From Anaerolineaceae bacterium UBA4775 (lineage in GTDB: Bacteria; Chloroflexota; Anaerolineae; Anaerolineales; Anaerolineaceae): a stretch of 39,867 bases of DNA. The notes beneath the pieces are model-generated. The model was not told the DNA's origin, searched no databases, and saw only the letters and a program-made list of their open reading frames with translations. The stretch covers positions 1 to 39,867 of the forward strand of contig DHHJ01000024.1 of the NCBI GenBank assembly GCA_002403205.1, written 5' to 3'. Of the stretch, positions 1-7,356 are shown one piece after another. Position 1 is the stretch's first letter, and the number at the start of each line of letters is the position of its first letter. The translations under genes were made by a program, and so were the position numbers.

Positions 1-64
1 AATATGGAAATTCTTGACAGAAACGCTGTACAGGGTTCACCTAACCAATCTGTGCTGAATGTCA

Positions 65-70
65 TACAAT
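65..70 (+). promoter_or_regulatory. candidate -10 element of a leaderless transcript
   Basis: TACAAT lies exactly 6 nt before the ATG at 77, and there is no Shine-Dalgarno sequence. The same spacing occurs before three other genes in this window (5283, 9656 and 15173). No good -35 hexamer is visible 16-18 nt upstream. Confidence 0.4.
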
Positions 71-76
71 AAATAT

Positions 77-721
77 ATGAACATTTTGACGGTCAGTGAT
101 GTTGAAAGCTCACTCATCTACAGCCACAATATCAAACAACGCTTCCGAGACATTGACTTAGCCATCAGCTGTGGCGACCTCTCCTACTTTTATCTGGAAT
201 ACATCATCAGCACCTTGGATATCCCCCTGTATTACGTGCGCGGCAACCATGCCAAGGAAATAGAGCACGGTCATGCGGGAACGCGGGAAGCACCCTGGGG
301 CGCGATCAACTTGCACAGAAGGGTCGTCATGGATAAAAAATCAGGGTTACTGCTTTCCGGGATCCAGGGCTGCCTGCGCTATAACCAGGGCCCATATCAA
401 TACTCCCAACAGCAAATGTGGTTGCTGGTGATGTTGCTGGTGCCTGGATTCTTGAGAAATAAATCCCGTTATGGACGCTACCTTGATATTTTTGTCTCCC
501 ATGCGCCACCCTGGGGCATCCACGATGACACAGACCGTGCTCACCAGGGGATCAAGGCGTTCCTCTGGCTGAACAAAGTCTTTCAACCCACCTATCACTT
601 GCATGGGCATGTTCACATCTATAACCCGCTGACCATCAGCAAAACTGCTATGGGGAAAACATTGATCTACAACACCTACGGCTACCGCCGGCTGGTGATA
701 AACCCGAACAAAAAAAGGTAA
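77..721 (+). CDS. calcineurin-like metallophosphoesterase
   Basis: Predicted cytoplasmic metal-dependent phosphoesterase; the substrate is unknown. Numbering from the ATG at 77, the metallophosphoesterase motifs appear in order: ILTVSD near the N-terminus, CGDL, VRGNHA, SHAPP and HGHVH. Motif I is normally DxH but here is D-V-E. The usual GNHD/E motif reads GNHA. The first change fits a subfamily I recognise with an ILTVSD start; the second removes an acidic residue often seen there. An in-frame ATG at 59 would add six residues. I prefer 77 because the family starts right before ILTVSD and because TACAAT sits 6 nt upstream, which suggests a leaderless mRNA. No signal peptide. It is convergent with the gene ending at 873. 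Confidence 0.82.
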   Translation: MNILTVSDVESSLIYSHNIKQRFRDIDLAISCGDLSYFYLEYIISTLDIPLYYVRGNHAKEIEHGHAGTREAPWGAINLHRRVVMDKKSGLLLSGIQGCLRYNQGPYQYSQQQMWLLVMLLVPGFLRNKSRYGRYLDIFVSHAPPWGIHDDTDRAHQGIKAFLWLNKVFQPTYHLHGHVHIYNPLTISKTAMGKTLIYNTYGYRRLVINPNKKR

Positions 722-872
722 CCAGAAAAAGTCATCTCGGACCCTGACCAGCGTGCAGGCCAGGCTGGGTGTATTCATTCACCCAAGGGGTGTGCGCCTG
801 TTTGCTTGCGCGGCAACCCTCGGCAAGAGGACACTCATGTTGAAATACTCCATCTTGCAATGCAGTCATCCA

Positions 873-1115
873 TCAGGCTGGCAAGCCCTCGAGCTGTTCG
901 ACGCCAATCCAAAAATGGTTAGGCAGAACTGTGCTATTGGTCACGATGGAGACCGCACCGGCACAATCCTTTTCTTCCGGCAGCATGCTGGGGTGCACAA
1001 AACACAGGTTGGGTTCCTGCCCGTATTTCTGCAGGTAATAAGCAGCCGCGGTTTGCACTTTCGTACTCAAAGACCGTATGGGGTCATTATCAAACCAAAG
1101 CATGCCAATCTCCAT
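873..1115 (-). CDS. small conserved protein, second gene of a putative SOS unit
   Basis: About 80 residues, soluble, no signal peptide or membrane segment. The sequence MEIGMLWFDNDP, then PNLCFVHPSML and VLPNHFWIGVE, looks like a compact conserved domain, but I cannot assign a function. I believe similar small proteins occur in other Chloroflexota; that is memory, not a search. The start at 1115 is chosen because AGGAGG lies 7 nt upstream. The adjacent ATG at 1118 would be only 4 nt away, and the longer frame to 1145 has no better site. The gene starts 19 nt after the ATPase gene stops, so the two are probably co-transcribed from the promoter near 2030. Confidence 0.75.
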   Translation of the reverse strand: MEIGMLWFDNDPIRSLSTKVQTAAAYYLQKYGQEPNLCFVHPSMLPEEKDCAGAVSIVTNSTVLPNHFWIGVEQLEGLPA

Positions 1116-1134
1116 CATCACACCTCCTTTTGAT

Positions 1135-1968
1135 CTAATCACCAAGCAGCGGAAGGCGGTAAACCTGCCAGTGATGCCCTGTCCAAATGCAAAACTCGCC
1201 GGGCTGAAGCGTTTCGGCGTTGGGGCACGGGCGCATCGCCAGGATTTCGGCGTTGCGGCCTGCCTTGACCCCGCCGATGATGCGCGTGCGGAACGGTTCT
1301 ACCCAATAGCGGTAACCCACAGCCTGGTGAGCGTTCAGCGCGCCGACCAGCCAGACCTGCGATTGCGACCCATATTCCAGCAGCCAATGCAGGTTAACCT
1401 GGGCTTCGTAGCTCAATTCCTCAACGAAGTTGAGATCATCAAGGACCATCAGCACATCCGCACCAGCCCGATGGCCCTCCTGACGCGCTTCGGCCAGGTC
1501 GACCAGGTCCTGGATAAAGCGTTCTGCCCACGGGTCATACCAGGCATAAATACCCTGCAGGTGTTTTCTGCGCTCAGGTTCGGTCTCCCATCCCCGCCAC
1601 TCACCGGGTTTGAAGGTGAGCACACCCACCTGCAACCCGCGCGGGCTGCTCATCCGCACCGCCGACTCCGCCATCACCTGCAACTGGTGGGTTTTGCCCG
1701 TCCCTTTTTCGCAGCCGACCAGGATCGCGCCCATGTCGGGTTCGGTCAGTTCAATCAGGAAGGGCAACCCATCGGCACAAACGCCGGTCAGCATGCGCGG
1801 GCGCCTGACCGGGGATAAATCCGCTAAAAGCGCGCCAACGGTGAGCGGTTGCACCCTGGCAGGGGTTTCCACCCGATGTACAGGTTTGATCCTGACATGC
1901 GGCATCGCGCCGCGCAGCGTTGAGGGTTCCGCCTGTAAATTTTGTCTGATCGATGTTACTGCGCCCAT
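1135..1968 (-). CDS. P-loop ATPase, HerA/FtsK-like, putative SOS-regulated
   Basis: A 277-residue soluble P-loop NTPase. The Walker A motif is GCEKGTGKT near residues 84-92 and the Walker B motif is VLMVLDDLN near residue 170. A following LVGALNAHQA segment resembles the sensor region of HerA/FtsK/VirD4-type ATPases. The first 65 residues look linker-like. No membrane helices and no DNA-binding domain are recognisable, so it is not a full FtsK. The start has AAAGGAG upstream at a sensible distance. The promoter carries two LexA-type boxes, which suggests a role in DNA damage response. A RecA-like or ImuA/SulA-type protein is a weaker alternative. The exact function is unknown. Confidence 0.8.
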   Translation of the reverse strand: MGAVTSIRQNLQAEPSTLRGAMPHVRIKPVHRVETPARVQPLTVGALLADLSPVRRPRMLTGVCADGLPFLIELTEPDMGAILVGCEKGTGKTHQLQVMAESAVRMSSPRGLQVGVLTFKPGEWRGWETEPERRKHLQGIYAWYDPWAERFIQDLVDLAEARQEGHRAGADVLMVLDDLNFVEELSYEAQVNLHWLLEYGSQSQVWLVGALNAHQAVGYRYWVEPFRTRIIGGVKAGRNAEILAMRPCPNAETLQPGEFCIWTGHHWQVYRLPLLGD

Positions 1969-1991
1969 GAGATGCTCCTTTGAATGTAACG

Positions 1992-2005
1992 AGAACTTAT
2001 GTTCT
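1992..2005 (-). promoter_or_regulatory. LexA/SOS-type operator, box 1
   Basis: AGAAC-TTAT-GTTCT is a perfect palindrome of the form GAAC-N4-GTTC, the operator core of Gram-positive LexA (DinR). It lies just downstream of the -10 hexamer, over the expected transcription start of the ATPase gene. Confidence 0.75.
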
Positions 2006-2006
2006 A

Positions 2007-2034
2007 ATTATACAGAACTTTTGTTCTATGTCAA
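2007..2034 (-). promoter_or_regulatory. consensus sigma-70 promoter of the ATPase/small-protein unit
   Basis: On the minus strand, TTGACA (2034-2029) and TATAAT (2012-2007) are perfect consensus hexamers with a 16-nt spacer. They lie about 40 nt before the ATG at 1968. Such a strong promoter interleaved with operator palindromes is typical of a tightly repressed gene. Confidence 0.85.
2014..2027 (-). promoter_or_regulatory. LexA/SOS-type operator, box 2
   Basis: AGAAC-TTTT-GTTCT is a second perfect GAAC-N4-GTTC palindrome. It lies wholly within the spacer between -35 and -10. Its centre is 22 bp from that of box 1, about two helical turns, so two repressor dimers could bind the same face. 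Confidence 0.78.
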
Positions 2035-2238
2035 GGGGCGAAATATTTAAACAAGCATTAACAATGCCTTCCCTGTGCAGCGGGGTCGAACTATGGTATA
2101 AACCTCACCAACATCGTAATAAACGCAATATTCCCCCTTTGACGGGCTCACAACCAAGCACATCAAAGCGGGGTACTCAAGGAAATCAAGCGGCTGAGTC
2201 TCATATTTTGGGGAAATTGAGATGACGAGGTGAAGGTT

Positions 2239-2442
2239 CCTCTCAATAAAGAGAGTGCTAACCCGTGACCACGGGGAAAATCGAAAGATCAGCGGATGCC
2301 TTCTGAGCCTGATACCGGGCTTAAGTTTTCCTTTTCAGATGTGGGTGTTCAAAACTGTGTGGCAACACACAGGCCAAAACAGCCATCGCGGTATCACAGC
2401 CTGAAAAGGCTGAAACGGATTGCATGCATTGGGCCTGCAATC
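2239..2442 (+). ncRNA. structured leader upstream of glnA, candidate cis-regulatory RNA
   Basis: The 516-nt gap between the ATPase gene start and glnA contains six short hairpins in a row. They are CTCTC/GAGAG at 2240-2255, CCCGT/ACGGG at 2262-2275, AGCC/GGCT at 2306-2321, a 7-bp stem with a GCAA tetraloop at 2355-2372, CAGCC/GGCTG at 2397-2412, and GATTGCA/TGCAATC at 2418-2442. The last ends about 30 nt before the glnA ribosome binding site. I do not recognise a known riboswitch, including the glnA and downstream-peptide glutamine motifs. No intrinsic terminator is seen. It could be a regulatory leader or an independent small RNA. Between 2035 and 2239 I see nothing firm beyond a poor TATAAA at 2097. 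Confidence 0.4.
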
Positions 2443-2484
2443 TGGATTGAAAGTTGTATGTTTTAATCTGAAAAGGAGACCAAA

Positions 2485-3825
2485 ATGAACAGCGATGATT
2501 TACTAAAAAGAATAAAAGATGACGAGATCAAGTTTCTCTCCTTCCAATTCACCGATGTGAATGGTGTCGTCAAAAGTGTCGATGGGCCCATCAGCAAGAT
2601 CGAAAAAGCCCTGGAGAATGGGATCTGGTTTGATGGCTCCTCGGTCGAGGGATTTGCCCGCATCCAGGAAAGCGACATGCACCTGGTGGTTGATCCCGAA
2701 ACCTACGCCATCCTGCCGTGGACTCCCAATGACATGAAGCGCGCTCGGGTGCTGTGTGACATCTACCTCCCCAACGGTGAACCCTTCGAAGGCGACCCGC
2801 GCGGCGTCCTCAAACGCCGCCTGGCCCAAATGCGGGAGGAACGCGGCTTTGTGCTGAATGTCGGGCCAGAGCCTGAATTCTTCCTCTTCCTGCAAAACGG
2901 CAAGGAGACCGTCCGTCCTGTGCCCCATGACGTGGGCGGGTATTTCGATTTCTCGGCCAACGACGAGGCCGTCCAGGTGCGTACTGAGCTGATGTCTGCC
3001 CTGGATGAAATGGGCCTGGAGGTTGAAATGGGTCACCACGAGGTCGCCCTGGGCCAGCACGAGATCGACTTCCACTTCGCAGACGCCTTAAAGACCGCCG
3101 ACAATGTGCTCACATTGAAATATGCCGTCAAGGCCATCGCCGCCCAGCACGGGCTGATCGCCTCATTCATGCCCAAACCGGTTTTCGGGATCAATGGCTC
3201 AGGCATGCACTGCCACCAGTCCATTTCCAACCTGCAGGGCGAGAACCTGTTTTATGATTCAAATGATCCTTTCAAACTTTCTCAACTGGCTTACCATTAC
3301 ATCGCCGGGCAGCTCGCGCATGCCAAGGCGCTGTCGGCTGTCTTGGCACCCACAGTAAACTCGTACAAACGCCTGGTGCCCGGTTACGAAGCGCCCGTCT
3401 ACATCGGCTGGGCCCAAGTGAACCGTTCAGCCCTGATCCGCATCCCCCAACCAATGCCCGATGATGGCAATTCCGTCCGCATTGAGCTGCGTTGCCCTGA
3501 CCCGTCTACCAACCCTTACCTGGCGTTCAACGCCATGCTGGCCGCCGGGCTGGACGGCATCGATCAGGCGCTGGCCTGCCCGCAACCGCTGAACAGCGTG
3601 AATGTCTACGACCTTTCGCCAGAAGAACGCCATGAACTCGGCATCGAGATGCTGCCGGGCTCTCTGTACGAGGCCATGCGCGCCTTTGAAGGTGCTGATG
3701 TCATCCATGAAGCCCTTGGCGCATCCCTCACAGATGCATTTTTGAATGCCCGCCGCTCAGAATGGGAAACTTTCCGCACACAGGTCACGGATTGGGAGTT
3801 ACACCACTATCTGACCACCTCATAA
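2485..3825 (+). CDS. glnA: glutamine synthetase type I
   Basis: Catalyses ATP-dependent formation of glutamine from glutamate and ammonia, the main entry of ammonium into metabolism. The 446 residues match the short GSI-alpha class. Diagnostic stretches are the beta-grasp N-terminus with WFDGSSVEGF, the metal- and glutamate-site region around GPEPEFF, and NGSGMHCHQS. Arg59 in GFARIQESDM matches the arginine (Arg62 in Bacillus subtilis) that mediates glutamine feedback inhibition in GSI-alpha enzymes. The adenylylation insert of GSI-beta enzymes appears absent. The start is supported by AAAAGGAG 7 nt upstream. The gene is monocistronic, preceded by a structured leader and followed by a strong terminator, so control may be partly at RNA level. 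No glnR or glnB neighbour is present. Confidence 0.97.
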   Translation: MNSDDLLKRIKDDEIKFLSFQFTDVNGVVKSVDGPISKIEKALENGIWFDGSSVEGFARIQESDMHLVVDPETYAILPWTPNDMKRARVLCDIYLPNGEPFEGDPRGVLKRRLAQMREERGFVLNVGPEPEFFLFLQNGKETVRPVPHDVGGYFDFSANDEAVQVRTELMSALDEMGLEVEMGHHEVALGQHEIDFHFADALKTADNVLTLKYAVKAIAAQHGLIASFMPKPVFGINGSGMHCHQSISNLQGENLFYDSNDPFKLSQLAYHYIAGQLAHAKALSAVLAPTVNSYKRLVPGYEAPVYIGWAQVNRSALIRIPQPMPDDGNSVRIELRCPDPSTNPYLAFNAMLAAGLDGIDQALACPQPLNSVNVYDLSPEERHELGIEMLPGSLYEAMRAFEGADVIHEALGASLTDAFLNARRSEWETFRTQVTDWELHHYLTTS

Positions 3826-3847
3826 GCGCATCACCATCCAAAACAAC

Positions 3848-3880
3848 ACACCCGCCTTGATCCTCAGGCGGGTGTTTGAT
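3848..3880 (+). terminator. rho-independent terminator after glnA
   Basis: A 9-bp GC-rich stem, ACACCCGCC (3848-3856) with GGCGGGTGT (3867-3875) and a 10-nt loop, is followed by TTTG. It lies 22 nt after the glnA stop, between convergent genes, and may work in both directions. Confidence 0.8.
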
Positions 3881-3939
3881 TCCAATTTGAATTCAGCGGG
3901 TCAAAGAGACAATAATTCGAGCATTTCCGGAAAGATCTC

Positions 3940-5238
3940 TTACCCCACCACATGCCGCAGGGGCAGGGCAAAAAACGGCATCAACATTTCCCCGGCACTC
4001 AAGCCGCCATGCCGGCCAGCCATCAGATTCGGGCGAGGTGACCACCACAGGTAGGCATCTCCCCTGGAAACAGCGATCAAATCCCCCAGCCGGTCGCGGA
4101 CATCGTCCACATACGGCCCCTTCCCGAACAAACCCTCAGCGAGCGCTTCTTCGGGGTCGAGCAGCACGAAATCCTCCGGCCAGGTGTCAGCAAAGTAATC
4201 CCTGACCTTGCCGATCCCCCCGGGCTTGATGTACAGGATCGGCAGCCGGTGTTCACAGGTTGGCTGCATCACCAGGTCTTCCATCAGTGCAGGGTGATTT
4301 GCCAGGTCATATTGTTCATAGCGCGGTGTGGCGATCGAACCGTGGTCAGCCGTCAGGATCAGCAGTGTCTCTTCTGCTGCCGGTGTTGACAGCCTGTTCA
4401 AGAAGCCGTCCTCAAACAACGCCGAAAAAAGTGAGAACTGCAGCATCACCCGCCGATCCGATGCATCGTAACGGTGCATGAGGGTATCCACATCTGAATA
4501 ATACACATAGATATATTCCCGCTCGCCTGCGCCCTTGTTGACATGGTCCGCCAGGCTGACGCACAGGTCGGCTTCGTTCACGTAGGTCTTGATCTGCACA
4601 TCCCGCATCTGCATCACGGACAACCCGGAGTTCGCAATGGCGGCGTGGATGAAGGTTGTCGGTCTGACGCCGTGTGCAGACAAATGGGCTCCCAGGAGCG
4701 GTTTATCCATGAAATCGCCCGGCTCAAACCCTGCCCGCGCCAAACCGCCCTTATCGTTTTTGGCATTGGCCGGTGAATGCAGGATATTATTGATCACCAT
4801 ACCGAAGTCTTTGGACCACATCTCGTAGCCGATCACCCCATGTGCTGCCGCCCCCTCGCCCGTCCAGAGCGTGGTCAGGGCAGAAGCAGTGGTGCTGGGG
4901 CAGATGCTGGTGATCGGTGTGAACACACCCTGTTCAAAATATCGCCCCCACACCAGGTCCCGTTCCGGGGCCAGCATCTGCCGGAAGAGGTGATATCCCA
5001 GCGCATCCACCAGCAGGAGGATCACCTTATTGTAAGGCCCCCCCAGTTCGGCATCGAGCATGTCATCCAACGGGGGCTGACCAAAAGCCGGCGCGCCCAG
5101 CAATTGCGAGACTGTGCTGGGAAGGTTCACCAGGGATAATCCATCATAATGGGGCATCACCAGATCCTCTCCAAGGGGTAACCCCGGAAAGCGGTGGCTG
5201 GATATTTTTTCCATGGCTTGCTCCGTGAAATCTGGCAT
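3940..5238 (-). CDS. alkaline phosphatase superfamily / type I phosphodiesterase
   Basis: Predicted metal-dependent phosphohydrolase of the nucleotide pyrophosphatase/phosphodiesterase branch; the substrate is unknown. The 432-residue protein shows the superfamily metal ligands and nucleophile in order: LLVDALG (Asp), PSTTASALTTLWTG (Thr nucleophile followed by the conserved TG), YYSDVDTLMHRY (Asp and His), LTADHG (Asp-His) and a late AGRHGG (His). No signal peptide is present, so it should be cytoplasmic. The start at 5238 is supported by AAAGGAG 5 nt upstream. It is divergent from the lipoprotein gene at 5283 with only 44 nt between starts, so the promoters overlap. Autotaxin-like or phosphoglycerate-mutase-like activity cannot be excluded. 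Confidence 0.88.
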   Translation of the reverse strand: MPDFTEQAMEKISSHRFPGLPLGEDLVMPHYDGLSLVNLPSTVSQLLGAPAFGQPPLDDMLDAELGGPYNKVILLLVDALGYHLFRQMLAPERDLVWGRYFEQGVFTPITSICPSTTASALTTLWTGEGAAAHGVIGYEMWSKDFGMVINNILHSPANAKNDKGGLARAGFEPGDFMDKPLLGAHLSAHGVRPTTFIHAAIANSGLSVMQMRDVQIKTYVNEADLCVSLADHVNKGAGEREYIYVYYSDVDTLMHRYDASDRRVMLQFSLFSALFEDGFLNRLSTPAAEETLLILTADHGSIATPRYEQYDLANHPALMEDLVMQPTCEHRLPILYIKPGGIGKVRDYFADTWPEDFVLLDPEEALAEGLFGKGPYVDDVRDRLGDLIAVSRGDAYLWWSPRPNLMAGRHGGLSAGEMLMPFFALPLRHVVG

Positions 5239-5248
5239 GTCGTCTCCT

Positions 5249-5277
5249 TTGTGCGCTCCAGTCTATGATACTATAAA
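5249..5277 (+). promoter_or_regulatory. promoter of the 5283 lipoprotein gene, possibly leaderless
   Basis: TTGTGC (5249-5254) and TATAAA (5272-5277) are separated by 17 nt, and the ATG follows 5 nt later. There is no Shine-Dalgarno sequence for this gene. The opposite strand of the same segment holds the ribosome binding site of the divergent phosphatase gene. Confidence 0.5.
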
Positions 5278-5282
5278 TCACC

Positions 5283-6431
5283 ATGAGGGATTTGCTCTGT
5301 TCAACCCCAATCGCCCGAATTTTCAAGCGCACCCTATGGCTGAGGTATGTTTGCGGGATTCTGTTAGCCCTCCTCCCAGCCTGCACACCGCCCCACCCCC
5401 CAGAAACACCGACCCTGGCATCCTCAACGGCCACCAGCCAATCCAGCACGCTTATTCCCACCCTCGCCGTCAGCACGCCGACGCCCACTATCACCCATAC
5501 ACGCACGCCCGGACCCAGCCCCACCAGCACACCCCGCGCCGAACTCCTCCCGCAAGATTGGGCAGGCCAGGCGATCATGGTCGAGGCTGCGTATCTCTCT
5601 GGCGACGAACAGGAACCCTTTCCCTATACGCCCTTCTTTGTCCTGTACGGGGACGGTATCCTGGTGCAGCGCGTCTGCCAAGACGGGGAATGCCGCTACC
5701 TGCAAACACAACTCGACCAGGAGTCCCTCTGCCGGTTGGTCAACAGCATCGATCAGACCGGCTTTCTGGATGCAGACCCCGCGTTGGTCGACCTCCCATC
5801 CGGAACAGGGGCAGAAGTCCGGCTTGAGGCAAAGGTGTACCAACACAATGAAGCCCACATCCCCGACCTCGACCGGTGGGCACAGGATCCGGACTGGTAT
5901 CGTGCTTACACGGGTTGCCCTGCCTGCCCGGTATCCGCCAGTATTGACCCGGCTTTTATCGACCTCTACCGCCTGTTAACCTCATATGCTGGTGCAGAGC
6001 TGACCGGGCTGACCACCGACCGCCTGGCGGTGTGGCTAACCAGGCCGGTCATCGCCGGTGAAGCCCAAAGCTGGCCTGACGACCTGATCTCCCTGGCGAG
6101 CCTGGCCGAGATGGCCCTCTGCCCTGAAGACAGACATCAGCAGAGCGCTGTGGTCCTCGAAGGCCAGGCGGCACGGACCCTTTCCAGTTACCTCTCCACC
6201 CAAGCCGGGGGTGCGCCCATCTTCACCCAGGACGGTGTCACCTGGCAGGTCCACACCCGCTGGCTGCTGCCCCATGAACTGCCCCAAACCTGTGACCATG
6301 CAGCCGGCCTGTTCCCGCCGGAAGGCGAAACCGGGCTGACCTGGGTCTGCGCACCCGAGATGGGTGCCATCCCCACGCCAACCGCCACGATCACCCCCAC
6401 AGCCACCATCACGCCCACCCCCTTGCGCTGA
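5283..6431 (+). CDS. Thr/Pro-rich lipoprotein of unknown function
   Basis: A 382-residue predicted lipoprotein. A hydrophobic segment ends in the lipobox L-P-A-C with the lipidated Cys at residue 34, followed by a Thr/Pro/Ser-rich linker to about residue 88. The folded part has two segments with paired cysteines (CQDGEC and CPAC) and no recognised domain. The C-terminus ends in a second short TPTATITPT-type tail, which is unusual for a lipoprotein and may be another flexible or surface segment. The start is supported by TATAAA 5 nt upstream. The stop at 6431 is 2 nt from the stop of the convergent phosphorylase gene, leaving no room for a terminator. Confidence 0.8.
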   Translation: MRDLLCSTPIARIFKRTLWLRYVCGILLALLPACTPPHPPETPTLASSTATSQSSTLIPTLAVSTPTPTITHTRTPGPSPTSTPRAELLPQDWAGQAIMVEAAYLSGDEQEPFPYTPFFVLYGDGILVQRVCQDGECRYLQTQLDQESLCRLVNSIDQTGFLDADPALVDLPSGTGAEVRLEAKVYQHNEAHIPDLDRWAQDPDWYRAYTGCPACPVSASIDPAFIDLYRLLTSYAGAELTGLTTDRLAVWLTRPVIAGEAQSWPDDLISLASLAEMALCPEDRHQQSAVVLEGQAARTLSSYLSTQAGGAPIFTQDGVTWQVHTRWLLPHELPQTCDHAAGLFPPEGETGLTWVCAPEMGAIPTPTATITPTATITPTPLR

Positions 6432-6433
6432 GT

Positions 6434-7240
6434 CTACAGCTCAAACACAGCTTCCGCCGCCAGCCAGAACAGGTTGCGGCGAATATCCTCCCTTTTCTCC
6501 CATTTGCGCCCATCCCAGCCCCCTGGAATGACGGCATCTCCACCGTAGAGTACCTGGCCAAAGGGTACCCCGCGAAAACGTGCCACCGCCATGAAAGCCG
6601 CAGCCTCCATCTCAACTGCCAGGCAGCCCTCCTCCAAGTAAGCAGCGGCTTGTGCAGGCGTTTCACGGTAGATGGCATCGGTCGTCCAGGTTTTGGTGCG
6701 CAAATAGTCCAGCCCATGCCGGCGCAAGACGACCTCCAGCGCTGCCACCCCGCGGGGATCAGCCGCGACCTCCCTGGAGGGCGGCAGGTAATGATAGGAG
6801 GTGCCTTCATCCCGGATCGCGGCCACCGGCAGCAGCAAATGCCCCACAACAATCTCCCGATCCAGCACGCCGCACCCCCCGGCAGCGATGAATTTCCGGC
6901 ACCCACGTGCGATCATCTCCTCCAACAGGCCAACCGCCAGCGGTGCACCGATCCCGGGGTGGAAAAATGCCAACCGCTGGCCGGCATATGTCATTTCATA
7001 AAGCGGGTGCAGTCCCATTTCCGTCTTAGACTGCGCGATCACCCTTGCCCCGTGGTGCTCAACCAGCCAGGCAATCACCTCACCGAAGAAACAGATCACA
7101 CACTGCTCTGGCACATCCTCCTTGTGGATCAATTTCCCGGGTTCGAGAATGGCTTCACGGTGCGGGTCAAACGAAAGGATCGGGTAAGGTGCTTCTTGCA
7201 TGGGTGCGGTAACCTCTTCACTAAGAACGGATCGTCCCAT
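6434..7240 (-). CDS. nucleoside phosphorylase (PNP/UDP family)
   Basis: Predicted cytoplasmic phosphorylase that splits a nucleoside with phosphate into base and ribose-1-phosphate. Family features are HPGIGAPLAVGLLEEMIARGCRKFIAAGGCG (nucleoside-site glycine-rich stretch), TWTTDAIYRET and AVEMEAAA, which supplies the ribose-binding Met-Glu. The length of 268 is close to the uridine phosphorylase branch; the base specificity cannot be read. The Met at 7240 has no good ribosome binding site. The Met at 7201 (MQEAPYPIL) has GAGG about 11 nt upstream, so the true protein may be 13 residues shorter. It may work with the nucleoside importer at 17.3-22.6 kb. Confidence 0.9.
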   Translation of the reverse strand: MGRSVLSEEVTAPMQEAPYPILSFDPHREAILEPGKLIHKEDVPEQCVICFFGEVIAWLVEHHGARVIAQSKTEMGLHPLYEMTYAGQRLAFFHPGIGAPLAVGLLEEMIARGCRKFIAAGGCGVLDREIVVGHLLLPVAAIRDEGTSYHYLPPSREVAADPRGVAALEVVLRRHGLDYLRTKTWTTDAIYRETPAQAAAYLEEGCLAVEMEAAAFMAVARFRGVPFGQVLYGGDAVIPGGWDGRKWEKREDIRRNLFWLAAEAVFEL

Positions 7241-7356
7241 TGTGGGCCGGTTTTTTCAAGCCAAGTATAGTCGATGTCCATGCGAATGTGGTAAAGGCTG
7301 GCACCCTGGTGTAAAATTGAACCAGTGACCCGCCAACAATCAAGCGAAAATCAATT

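Noticed and set aside
1078..1818. 246-codon open frame on the plus strand
   Set aside because: It is antisense to the P-loop ATPase gene, has no ribosome site and its composition looks like a reading-frame shadow.
1980..2225. 81-codon open frame over the SOS-type boxes
   Set aside because: It crosses the promoter and operators of the leftward unit, with no ribosome site and no protein-like features.
2239..2442. glnA leader as a known riboswitch, tmRNA, 6S or RNase P RNA
   Set aside because: None of the conserved sequence blocks of these families that I know is present.
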